Assembly (NCBI RefSeq): GCF_020709055.1
Contig: NZ_JAJFCK010000008.1
Location: 28,897-92,896 of the forward strand
Reading direction: 5' to 3'
From: Ruminococcus callidus
GTDB lineage: Bacteria; Bacillota; Clostridia; Oscillospirales; Ruminococcaceae
Length of the DNA stretch: 64,000 nucleotides
The translations under genes were made by a program, and so were the position numbers. Positions 1 through 9,700 of this stretch are shown piece after piece; positions within the stretch are counted from its first letter, which is position 1, and every line of letters begins with the position of its first letter. The notes beneath the pieces were generated by a model that made no database searches, had not been told where the DNA came from, and worked only from the letters and a program-made list of their open reading frames with translations.

Positions 1-1
1 G

Positions 2-265
2 CACGGCATCTACTACTGTGCCATAGATGATTTCTGCACCGCAGGAACGGAAGATATGAAGCGAGCCGTTCTGTTTGCGGAGCTTGAAAAGCATTTGCCC
101 TCGCTTGTCGGTGAGAACCCTCTGGACCTTACCCACAAGATCTACGAAGCCACAAGAGTGACCGCTACCATGAAGGAAATGGAGAACTTCTGCAATCGGT
201 ATGTCAAGACATTGCGGCTCAAGGTGAACTCCGAGGGAAAGTTTGAGATTGAGATACAGAAATAA
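2..265 (+). CDS. 3' end of an unrecognised gene
   Basis: The frame is open from the window edge and ends with TAA at 263-265, so only the last 87 residues are visible (beginning HGIYYCAIDDF). An internal Met at 56 lies within the open frame and is probably not the start. The fragment has no motif I recognise. It has balanced charge, looks soluble, and ends in a short beta-like stretch rich in K, E and I. It is followed at once by a strong terminator. It is the only plus-strand gene left of 53 kb, so it may mark the end of a convergent ICE or chromosomal unit. Function unknown. Confidence 0.6.
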   Translation, partial: HGIYYCAIDDFCTAGTEDMKRAVLFAELEKHLPSLVGENPLDLTHKIYEATRVTATMKEMENFCNRYVKTLRLKVNSEGKFEIEIQK

Positions 266-303
266 CGAAAAAAGGACGGTTTGCGCCGTCCTTTTCGTTT
301 TTT
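266..303 (+). terminator. Rho-independent terminator
   Basis: A ten-base stem (AAAAGGACGG pairing with CCGTCCTTTT) is closed by a six-base loop and followed by CG and six T residues. It starts right after the TAA of the plus-strand gene ending at 265. Confidence 0.9.
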
Positions 304-306
304 GAG

Positions 307-333
307 AACTTTGAATCCAGTGGGTTCAAAGTT
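307..333. repeat. 27-bp near-perfect palindrome, copy A
   Basis: The 27 bases read AACTTTGAATCC, then AGT, then GGGTTCAAAGTT. The arms pair except for one position. A second copy differing at a single central base lies at 25414-25440. No T-run follows on either strand, so a simple terminator is unlikely. A protein-binding or recombination site is a guess. Confidence 0.7.
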
Positions 334-460
334 AAGTATCCGTCTGATTGATAGACTAAAAAATGTTTGCATGATATGAATGCGTTGTTATATGGGGGAT
401 TATGTGCACGTAATAATATTGACAATATGCGGATTTTGGTGTATAATAAATAAGAATATA

Positions 461-943
461 TCATATAACACTATCCGATTTAGTTTCTTCAATGAAAAAA
501 ATCCTATTTGCTATCGTTTTTGCTTCACTCATTTGATGTGTAATAAAAATGATAGATATATTCTCTTTGTGAGGAAGTTCTTTTATTGTATTGCCAATTC
601 CTACTCGTGATGACTCATCAAGAGCCGAGAACGGTTCATCTAATAATATTATGCTTGGAGCAAGAGCTAATGCTCTTGCGATAGCAATTCGTTGTTTTTG
701 TCCACCGGACAGTTGTGATGGGTATTTCCTGTACAGTTCCAATGAATCAATACCCACGCTACTAAGCTTCTCTCTCGCTATCTTCTGTGCATCTCTGTAT
801 CTTCTGTTGCATGACAGCAACTGCGGTATTATTACATTTCCTTCTGCCGTCAGCCACGGAAATAGTTGCTCGGTAGTTTGCGATAGTAAGAGAATGTCTT
901 TGGATGGCTTTTGAATTGGAACACCTTCATATAAGCATTGTCT
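461..943 (-). pseudogene. ABC transporter ATPase, 3' fragment
   Basis: Reading back from 943 the frame gives [16 protein letters not shown], then [13 protein letters not shown] (Q-loop region), [15 protein letters not shown] (ABC signature), [13 protein letters not shown] (Walker B) and the THQ switch histidine. The order of motifs is that of an SsuB/TauB/NrtD-type importer ATPase ('DEPFSALD' class), which is normally about 250 residues. The N-terminal part with Walker A is missing, and a stop codon in frame at 944-946 separates the fragment from any upstream start. A TTG at 820 could start a 119-residue product, but it would lack the nucleotide-binding loop. The fragment abuts and overlaps the truncated glycosyltransferase, which suggests one deletion removed the 3' end of that gene and the 5' end of this one. 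Confidence 0.8.
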
Positions 944-1353
944 TTACCAACAGGAGGCATCATATATGTTTCTTTAGTTATCACATTCAAACCATATCCT
1001 GTGCAAAATACAATATCAGAGTTTGTACTTAATGCTTTGTTTAACATACGCTCGACCATTGATGGAGAAAAGAAATCATCAGAATCTAAGAAAAGGACAT
1101 ACTCACCCTTTGCTTTAGAAAAACCTACATTTCTCGCTGTTCCTGCATTCATATTTTCTTGTTGAATTAAAGAAATACGGCTATCAGACTGTTGTATTGC
1201 TTTGACTATCATTGCCCCATTGTCGGTTGAACCATCATCAACGCAAATAATCTCAATGTTCTTATATGTCTGCTTTATAAGCGATATTAGGCAATCTCCT
1301 ATATACTGTTCTTCATTATAAAAAGGGATAATAACACTTACCAATTCTTTCAT
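850..1353 (-). pseudogene. Glycosyltransferase family 2, truncated at its C-terminus
   Basis: The N-terminal 145 or so residues are a clear GT-A fold family 2 glycosyltransferase: VSVIIPFYNEEQYI, VDDGSTDNG (nucleotide binding), NAGTARNVG and FLDSDDFF (the DXD-like metal site). Such enzymes are usually 250-350 residues, whereas this frame stops at 167. The last 20-25 residues (after about KDNAYMK) are encoded by DNA that in another frame is good ABC ATPase sequence, so they are junk read-through after a deletion junction near 925-945. The start has a strong GGGGGATT ribosome binding site. It lies 28 bases after the PHP gene on the same strand and was probably in one operon with it. Confidence 0.75.
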
Positions 1354-1381
1354 TTTTAATCCCCCTTATCATTTTATTATA

Positions 1382-2158
1382 TTACAGTTCATAAAACACC
1401 CTGTTCTTAAAATACCCTATAACGCAAGTATTCGGTAGTTTTCTAACAACACTACTAAATGCATTTCCAAGTTTAACACTAATATGTGCATCGGATCCTA
1501 ATACAACCCTACGTCCTCCAAGCTGAACATATCGATCAATGATACTGTATCGAGGCAGCGGTTCGTCAGAAGCATTCATGATGGAAGACGTATTAACTTC
1601 AAGAATAATGTCTTTTTTAATCATAGCATTTAATATTTCATCCATGATAGTATCACTGACGTTCCAATTATCAAAATAACGTCTGGGAAAATCTATATGT
1701 GCCATCGCCTGGAACTCGCAGGTCTGAATTGATTTTAACATAAGATTATAGTATTCATCAATCGCTTTTGATTCCTCTATGTTTTTTGCACCTGGAAAAA
1801 CAGAGCCATAGCAATGATGAATGCTTCCTAGAATATAATCAAAAGGCATAGAACTGTAATCCTCGAATTCAGTAGGGAATAGATGTGGCTCGGAGAATTC
1901 AATCCCAATCAAAATCTGAATGGAGTTATAAATACGTCTTAGCCTATTCACTTCATAGAAATATTCTGACACATCAAAATTTGTAGAAGCTTTATTAATT
2001 ATTCTTCCCACATTTATTTCAGAAGAATTGAAATCTACATGATCCGTAAAACAAATAATTGGAATCCCAATCTCTATGGCTTTTATACACTGCTCTTCCA
2101 TAGATGACTTTCCGTCGGGCGAAAAAGTAGTATGAATATGCATATCTGCCAGCCTCAT
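1382..2158 (-). CDS. PHP-domain phosphoesterase (histidinol-phosphatase-like)
   Basis: This 258-residue protein has the ordered metal-binding motifs of the PHP superfamily: MHIHTTFSPDG, FTDHVDF, GIEFSEPH, GSIHH, AHIDFPRR, EVNTSS and GSDAH. Length and motif order match HisK/HisJ-type histidinol phosphate phosphatases, but PHP enzymes also include tyrosine-protein phosphatases of capsule loci, and no his genes are near. The longer ORF starts five codons earlier. I chose the ATG at 2158 because GGAGGG lies 8 bases upstream of it. Its neighbours are a broken glycosyltransferase and a broken ABC ATPase in an AT-rich patch, consistent with imported cargo of polysaccharide or metabolic origin. The specific substrate cannot be given. 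Confidence 0.8.
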   Translation of the reverse strand: MRLADMHIHTTFSPDGKSSMEEQCIKAIEIGIPIICFTDHVDFNSSEINVGRIINKASTNFDVSEYFYEVNRLRRIYNSIQILIGIEFSEPHLFPTEFEDYSSMPFDYILGSIHHCYGSVFPGAKNIEESKAIDEYYNLMLKSIQTCEFQAMAHIDFPRRYFDNWNVSDTIMDEILNAMIKKDIILEVNTSSIMNASDEPLPRYSIIDRYVQLGGRRVVLGSDAHISVKLGNAFSSVVRKLPNTCVIGYFKNRVFYEL

Positions 2159-2291
2159 ATTATCCCTCCACATAAAATAATATGGTTATTCCTTTTATAC
2201 ACAAAAATAATTGCATTATATTGTCATTGTAGAGACACACCTACTGCCGTGCAAAGGAAAGACAGTACACCCACCTTTCATGTTATGGTTA

Positions 2292-2321
2292 GCACGGGCG
2301 CATACATAGGTGCGTCCGTGC
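2292..2321 (-). terminator. Hairpin downstream of the radical-SAM gene
   Basis: The 217-base gap between the PHP start and the end of the radical-SAM gene contains a stem of 11 pairs with one G-T wobble (GCACGGGCGCA with TGCGTCCGTGC). There is no clear T-run on the minus strand, so termination is only a suggestion. The rest of the gap shows short ATGGTTAG repeats and AACCATT/AATGGTT arms at about 2351 and 2371, but no gene. Confidence 0.4.
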
Positions 2322-2396
2322 GTCATAGTATTATGGTGAGCGCAAACGATAACCATTAAAAGAATAGTCAACAATGGTTAGAGGGATAATTCATCA

Positions 2397-3530
2397 TTAG
2401 TTTTTCTTACGTTTCCTTTTGGCTTTATGTTTTGCAAAAGGGTGACGTTTTTCTTTTCTTATCCCTCTTGTTGTATCAGCTTTATTGTCAGAAAGCTTGT
2501 GTATCACAGGCGACATCTTTTCAGGTGAATCAGACGTAGGAGCGTCGTTCCCTTTATTATAATCACTTACTAATTGACCACAGGCAGCTTTTATTCTATT
2601 ACCTCTTGATTCCCGAAGTTTTACTTCCAAGCCAGCCTCCTCTAGTCTAATCTTAAATGCAACCAATTGTTGCTTGTTAGGACGTTTGATTCTCTTACAG
2701 GCAGTTTCATTATATTGTAAAAGATTAATCAGTACATTTTTTCCTCTAAACCATTTACCAAGTTGTCTTACGTCTGAAGCCCTATCATTAATTCCAGGAG
2801 CGAGCAGATATGCAATGGTAATCTTTCTGTTATGTCGTTCAGAATAGGAAAGCGCAGCTTCGACAACACTATGAATGCTATTGGATTTCATGTGCGGCAT
2901 AATCATGTTTCTAGTTGCTTGATCCGTTGCGTGAAGAGAGAGTGTAAACTGAATCTTTAAATGCTCCTCTCTCAGTCGCTTCAACTGTTCAACTGGTCCA
3001 ACAGTCGATACATTTATGCCATCTGTAGGAAAATTAAGTCCATTGCGATCACGAAGTATATGAATACTTTTAATCAGATTATCATAATTAAAGAGAGGTT
3101 CTCCCATCCCCATAAAAACGATTCTGTTGACACGTTCTTTCAAAAGAACGATTTGCTGAACTATTTCAGCTGGTGAAAGATTGCGAATAAATCCATTTTT
3201 TCCTGATGCACAGAAAATACACCCCACCGGACAACCGACCATAGTGCTAACGCATACCGTATTGCCAGTCCTTCTTTTAATGCATACTGTTTCAATGCAG
3301 TAGCCATCTTGTAATTCAAAAGCATACTTTGTAGTATCTCCCCCTACATATATGTCTTTTATAGTCATAGTTTGATTTTTAGGACTTACGCCATTTTTAT
3401 ACAAGGTTTTGAATAAAGACTTAGCTCGTTCTTCTCCCATACATTTGGCTACTTCATCAAAAGTATAATTGTACGGATTGCCCTGAATCATTTCTAATGT
3501 AGGAGGGCCCATTTTCTCTTTATTTGCCAT
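2397..3530 (-). CDS. RlmN/Cfr-family radical-SAM rRNA methyltransferase
   Basis: Motifs seen: GCPVGCIFCASG, the CxxxCxxC [4Fe-4S] cluster site of radical-SAM methyl synthases; FMGMGEPLFN; FTLSLHA; and a C-terminal ACGQL carrying the second catalytic cysteine that accepts the methyl group. These are the RlmN/Cfr hallmarks, that is, methylation of A2503 of 23S rRNA (C2 in RlmN, C8 in Cfr). GMGEPL is the RlmN form, as I recall it Cfr has GMGEAL, so plain RlmN-like activity is more likely than resistance. The protein is 377 residues, about 30 longer than usual owing to a lysine/arginine-rich tail ending KRKRKKN. I chose the ATG at 3530 (GAGGAAAGG upstream) over the TTG at 3575. A near-consensus promoter lies at 3635-3663. 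A housekeeping rlmN would normally sit on the chromosome, so an extra AT-rich copy on mobile DNA is notable. Confidence 0.85.
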   Translation of the reverse strand: MANKEKMGPPTLEMIQGNPYNYTFDEVAKCMGEERAKSLFKTLYKNGVSPKNQTMTIKDIYVGGDTTKYAFELQDGYCIETVCIKRRTGNTVCVSTMVGCPVGCIFCASGKNGFIRNLSPAEIVQQIVLLKERVNRIVFMGMGEPLFNYDNLIKSIHILRDRNGLNFPTDGINVSTVGPVEQLKRLREEHLKIQFTLSLHATDQATRNMIMPHMKSNSIHSVVEAALSYSERHNRKITIAYLLAPGINDRASDVRQLGKWFRGKNVLINLLQYNETACKRIKRPNKQQLVAFKIRLEEAGLEVKLRESRGNRIKAACGQLVSDYNKGNDAPTSDSPEKMSPVIHKLSDNKADTTRGIRKEKRHPFAKHKAKRKRKKN

Positions 3531-3572
3531 GATAATTCCTTTCCTCGCATTGTATTTAAGTAATATTTTACA

Positions 3573-3588
3573 CAAGCCAACTTGTGTG
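3573..3588 (-). promoter_or_regulatory. Leader hairpin of the radical-SAM gene
   Basis: The roughly 100-base untranslated leader contains a perfect CACAAG/CTTGTG stem with a four-base loop, about 43 bases before the ATG. A TTG-initiated in-frame reading begins inside it. Translational attenuation, as in other rRNA methylase genes, is possible but only inferred. Confidence 0.35.
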
Positions 3589-3634
3589 GATTATAACTTG
3601 AAAACATCAAAAGGGGAGCATTTCATTGTATATA

Positions 3635-3663
3635 TTATACATCTTTTTTTTCTTTCTGTCAAG
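3635..3663 (-). promoter_or_regulatory. Sigma-A promoter for the radical-SAM gene
   Basis: On the minus strand TTGACA is followed by 17 bases and TATAAT, a perfect match to the housekeeping consensus. Transcription would begin near 3628, giving a leader of roughly 100 bases before the ATG at 3530. Confidence 0.85.
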
Positions 3664-3672
3664 ATAGAAATT

Positions 3673-3718
3673 GCATCCCAATAATGTGAATTATATCATT
3701 TTTCACTTATTGGGATGC
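3673..3718 (-). terminator. Long hairpin after the giant ICE gene
   Basis: The arms GCATCCCAATAATGTGAA and TTCACTTATTGGGATGC pair over about 17 bases with one bulge. The structure begins 30 bases after the stop of the 3782-residue gene and precedes the promoter of the next gene. No strong T-run follows, so it may instead stabilise the 3' end of the long ICE transcript or act as a boundary. Confidence 0.5.
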
Positions 3719-3747
3719 ATACTTACTTAGAATAATCTTATAGTTGC

Positions 3748-6700
3748 TTATTCAATTCCTTGCTTCTTGCTCCTGCCCTTTGTCTGGTCCTTCGGCGTTT
3801 TTGGCTTTTTGCCGAGCCTTGCGGCATCACGCTTCATCTTCGCCCTCTCAAAGTAGCAAGTCTTTTCACGCTTCGGAGCGTTCTTCTTTGCTTCGATAGC
3901 CGCCTGATTCAGCTCATCAGTTACGACTTTCAGCCTTTGCTCCTTAGTATCAAGCTCCTCCTGCTGGGGGAACGGCTCTGCTACGATCTTCTGCGCTTCT
4001 GCGTGGTCAAGCCTGAGCTTTGCGAGGTTATCCTGCGTTCTCTCGATTCTGCCGTCGATGTTGTAGAGGGCAGCTTCAAGACGATTCAAGTTGTGGGCAA
4101 AACTCTCGATCAGCTTCGTGGTATGTGAAGTGGCACCTTGCAGGCCAGCCGACATACCGCCGCCCATCATGTTGCTGTTTACTGTAACGCTCAGGTCAAA
4201 GCCCTGGAACGAGCCGACTTTCACGGGAGTATCGGCATATTTGATAGCCAACACAGCATCTTCAAGAGCCTTAGCAGCTTCTTTTCTATCGGTGTACTCA
4301 GTTTCACCAATGGTGATCTTGAATACGGGCAGTTTGCGTTCGGGATCAATCGGGAGCTTGCGGAGTGCTTCACGATCTGTATGGAGATCAGCAAGAATCG
4401 CAGTAAGTTTCTGTTCCTGTTCAGGGAAACGAGCGATCTTGTCCTCCATTTCAAATACCGTGTTGCGGTGTTCCGCAGCGAGTACCCTCAGTTCCTTCAC
4501 TTCATTTTCAAGCATCAGCTTTTCCTTGATACGCTCATCGCCTGTGCAGAGAGCCTTGATCTCGGAATAAGTGAGTGCCTGCTGGTCCACATCTTCACAC
4601 TTTCTCGCAGGAGTCTTACTTGTCATGATCTGAGAGATGAATTTCTGCTTGTTCTCCAAAGTCTGATAGGAATAAGCATCGAATGTGCCTTTGGTAACAT
4701 AGCGGAATATCTGCACCTGCTTGTTTTCATTGCCTTGACGGATAATTCTTCCGGCGCGCTGTTCCAGATCAGCCGGTCTCCACGGAATATCGAGGTCATG
4801 GACTGCGATCAGCTTCTTCTGGACATTCGTACCCGTACCCATTTTGGCGGTTGAGCCGAGCAGTACACGGATCTCTCCGCTGCGGACTTTATCAAAGAGG
4901 TCAGCTTTCTGCTGCTCGGTTTTCGCATCATGGATATATGCGATTTCCTCCGCAGGGATGCCCTTAGCAATCAGCTTGTCACGAATATCGTCATACACGC
5001 AGAAGTCGCATTCTTCTTCAAGAGACTCGACCTCAGCGATAGACTTCTTATCCTTAGCATCATCGGTATCTTCACCCTCGACCGCTGCTTCTGCGGCCTT
5101 GTGCGGTACACCCAAATCACAGAAGATGATCTGCGTGAGCCTGTCCTCAGCCGTTTCAGTGTGGATACGGGCAACATTTTCGACACATCGATTGAGCTTT
5201 GTATCGGGGTTATCCTCAAAAGACGGATCAATCAGACGAGGATCAAGTCCGAGCTTTCGTCCGTCCGACGTTATCTTGAGCATATTGTCGATCGTAGGAT
5301 CAACATTTCCGCTGTTGATAGCATCAGCTCTGTCGGCAAGCTCCTGAACAAGTTCCTGCTGAAAAGGAGTAGCTTCGACCTGAACCACCTGATAATCACA
5401 GTCAGGCACATCAAGTTTCAGCGTATCGGCGGTACGAATGTCAGCGACCTGCTTGAACATACTCATCAGTTCAGGCAGACCTGTATAGTTTGCGATACGG
5501 GTGCGCTCCTTGAAGCCATTGCCCGCAGGCTTTAACTCATAGTCTGTTTTCTGCTCACCGAACACCGCAACCCAATTGTCGAAGTGCTGTAAGCCGTGGT
5601 CACGCAGGAAGTCATACTCCAAGTAACGCATCATGGTGTGCAGCTCTGTAATACTGTTGCTGAGAGGTGTGCCAGTTGCAAAGATAACGCCCTTGCCGCC
5701 TGTCTTTTCATCGAGGTATCTGCATTTGAGGAAAAGATCAAGTGCTTTCTGTGAAGCCGAATTGGAAATTCCGGCTACATTCTGCAATTTTGTGGCGACG
5801 AACAGATTTTTGAACTCGTGGGCTTCGTCAATGAACAGACGGTCGATTCCGAGCTGTTCAAAGGTCAGCGTATCGTCCTGATTAGCCTTTTCTAGCTTGT
5901 CAAGCTGCTTTTGCAGGCTCTTACGGGTACGCTCCATAGCCTTGATCTGGAACTTTGAGCCTTCGCTCTTTTTCAGTTCCTCAATGCCTTGCAGAATATC
6001 GTCGATCTGCGTCTGAATGGTCATGACCTGTCTCTCCTTAGAAACAGGAATCTTGCCAAGCTGAGAGTGACCGATGATAACTGCATCGTAGTTGCCTGTG
6101 GCGATCTTAGCGAATAACTGCTGTCGGTTCTCTTTCTTGAAGTCCTTTTTGGTCGCAACAAGAATGTTAGCACCCGGATAGAGCTTCTGGAAATCGTCAC
6201 CGATCTGCTCCGTCAGATGATTCGGCACAGCAAACAGGCTCTTAGTACAAAGTCCCAAACGCTTGCTTTCCATAGCAGTAGCGATCATTTCAAAAGTCTT
6301 GCCCGCACCGACACAGTGAGCAAACAGCGTATTACCGCCAAACATTGCATGAGCGATAGCATTTTTCTGATGATCGTGCAGATGAATGTCCGCAGTCATC
6401 ATCGGGAAAGAAAGAGCCGAACCGTCAAACTCACGGGGACGGATACTATTGAATAGCTCATTATAACGCTCCACAATAGCTTCACGGCGGACAGAATCTT
6501 TGAAGATCCACGCCTTGAAAGCCTTGCGAATATCGTCAGCCTTGCGCTGTACCACACGGGTAGCATCAATATCCACCACACGCTTTTCCTTAGTATCGCC
6601 CAAGCCGTCCGGCACTTCGATCGTCTTGTAGACCTTCGGCTCTTGCAGATTCAGCAAATGCTCAAAGATGTCATAAGCGTTCATCTTGTGTGTGCCGTAC

Positions 6701-9700
6701 TTCTGAGTCGCAAGCACCGACCTGTCGGAAGATTTGTTGCTTACATGGAAAGAGTTAGCGTGAACGGAGTATTCCACGCCGACGATAGCAGACTTGTTCC
6801 AACGTGCAGACGGACTGTCACTTCGCTGATATGCCGGAGTCTGCAACAGCTCATACATGAACTGTTCGTAGTATTTCGGATCAAGCCAAGCGGCGCCGAG
6901 CTTAATGTCAATATCTCCGGCTTTCAGCGGTTCGGGCATAGCTTGTTTCAGAGCTGATACATTGATATTGAAGTCGGGATCATACTCAGCGATCTCCTCA
7001 GCTTCTCGGAGCTTCTTGCGAATATCGCCCGAAAGATACTCCGAAGCCGTTTGATAGTCGTTTACCGTATGGGGAATTTTGAAGATCTCGCCAGTAAGGT
7101 CGTGCTTCAGCTCGTCCTCACTCATTCCGGTGAGCTTTCCCATATATTCAAAGTCAACCCGTGCTTTCTCAGCAATGGAGAGTGTCAGAGCTTCAAGTGC
7201 CGTGTCAACGTGTTCCACAGCCTTCGGCGGCACGATAGTCCGCTTTGTGAAAATATCAGACTTTTCAAGGAGCTTAGTCTTATCATAGCTCTTTTCCAGT
7301 CCTGCCACAAGGTTATATGAAACATCTTCCGCAAAATAGCGCTTGTTGGTCTGAGAGTGGATAAGTCCGAATTTTTTATAGAAATCATCGTATGCAACAT
7401 TCAGCTTTGCCTGCAAATCTTTGATAACGCTGTCAGGTTTATCAAGCTCCATCGCTTCGATCAGCTCACGGGTGAGGTCACGCAATTCAATAAAAGCAGT
7501 AAAACGCTTGTGCTGTGCAGTACCCTTATCGAAACGAAACTCACAGGCAGCGTTATTCTTTTTGAAGAACACCTGATCGTCCGAAAGGAAAAAGCTGTAA
7601 TTACGCAGTTTAGAGGGAATCTGCACCTGCACACCGTCAGCCGTTTTCGCATACACATCTCTGCCACGCTCATGACTGATCTCCGCAGACAGCTTTTCGA
7701 CTGCTTCATGGAGCGCCGATCTCAGGTCAAAGCCGTCCTCAGCGACAACCATTGTACCGCTGCCGTAGAGCTTATTTCCCTCAACAACTGTACCAAGCAC
7801 CATATCGGGGTGCTGTTCAAAGTATTTGTTGATCGGCAGTCCGTCCTCAGTCTGCCCAATGTGTACCCAATCGGGAATATCGGACATTTCGGCAACAGAT
7901 TTGCCTTCATGTTTTTTCAAGAAGATAATATCCGTAGTGACTTCCGTGCCTGCGTTATCCTTAAACGCACCATTCTTGCCACCCGGCAGACGAATAGCAC
8001 CGATGAAGTCAGCCTTATCAGCCAACATCTGGCGGACACTCTCATCACGCTTATCGAGTGTGCCTGCCGAGGTCACGAATGCCATGATTCCGCCGTCTTT
8101 GAGCTTGTCGAGTGCTTCGGCAAAGAAGAAATCGTGCAGTTTCGTGGTATTGTGGACGGTATCACGGAAACCAAGCTCACCGAACGGCACATTTCCGACA
8201 GCCACATCAAAGCAGCCGTTCTGAAAACGGTTCTGCTCAAAGCCATGAATAGCAATATCTGCATCAGGATAGAGAGCCTGAGCAATTCTGCCGGACAGCA
8301 AGTCGATCTCCACACCGTAGAGCTGAGAGTGTGCCTGCATAGCTTCGGGCATACGTCCAAAAAAGTTTCCGATACCCATTGCAGGCTCTAAGACATTACC
8401 GCCGTCAAAGCCAAAATTGCCAAGTGCTTCGTAGATTCCGTCAATAACGGTCGGGCTGGTATAAAACGCATCATTGACCGTTGAACGTGCCTGAGCGTAC
8501 TCCTGCGGAGTCAGCAGCTCAGAAAGCTCCTTATACTCTGCGGCCCACTTCGGATCGTCCTTGTCAAAAGCCTTAGCCAAAGCACCCCAGCCGACATATT
8601 TCGACAGGGTTTCCTTTTCCTCAGCAGTCGCAGGACGCTTCTCCCGTTCAAGTGTTTTCAGCGTTTTGATCGCATCGACATTAGCACGGAATTTCGCCTT
8701 TGCACCACCCTCACCGAGAGCATCATCGGTGATCGTGAAGTTTTCGCCCTTATCGGGTGCAGTTACTTCCGTTTCAGGAACATCGACTTCATCAGCAACA
8801 AGTTTGACCTCCGGCTCTTTCTCAGCGTGAACAATCTGCTCACGCTCCAAGCTGTCAATGAAATGGAATGACATCAGCATATCGCCGTTATCGAGCCGAG
8901 AAGTCAGTTCATCGCCGTCAAAAGTCCAGTTCTTCGCACGGTCAAACTCCATGTGGAGGTCTTTGCCCGTAGGTTCGCCGTTTTCATCGAGCTTTCTGGA
9001 AGTAAAATCGACCGTAGTAACACCTGTGACCACTCTGCGCTCTCCAATGCACTCAGGACGGAGGTGATCAGTGATCTCAAACATCATACCCGGCTTGATC
9101 GCCTTTTTGAGCTGAGACAGGTTCTTGACAGTAGGAATTTCGGGCTTTTCTGCTTCGGGAGCAAATGCAGTCTTATCGGGTGTTACCTCAGCCTTTTCAG
9201 GCTCAGGCTTTTTGAGTGCAGACTGCTCCTTTTCAGGTTCAGCCTTACCGATATACTCATACATACCGCTGTTCAGGAGCTTATCATAGGAAATATTCTC
9301 CGTCACAGCAAAACCGCCGCTTTCTCTTGTGACAGTGCAATCGTCCGAATAGAACGGAAGTGCGCCTGTCAGCGAAATAACCTCAGAAACCTCGCCAGTA
9401 ATCTTGTGACGAAATCGGTCACCGACTTCCACGATCTTGTGGCTATGCTCCTCAGCCTTTTCCGCTTTGAGCGCCGCCCTTTCCGCTTTCTGTTCGGCAG
9501 AAAGGTAGGTATCGTCCATGAGCCGTGATTCTGTCATTGTTGCGACATTGTACCACGAATGACGGAACTTCTCGCCGTTCTCAAAGCTGAATGTGATACC
9601 CTGAGAATTATAGTCAACGAGTGAGATCTTGCCCTCTCCGCTGTGTCCGCCTGTGCCGTATTCCTTTTTCAGAAAATCGGCAAGCTGCTGAATAGTCGGG

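Noticed and set aside
307..333. GGTTCAAA in the palindrome as a tRNA T-arm
   Set aside because: No acceptor, D or anticodon stems around it; it is a symmetric palindrome.
7357..8391. 344-codon plus-strand frame inside the giant gene
   Set aside because: Antisense shadow of the methylase/helicase region.
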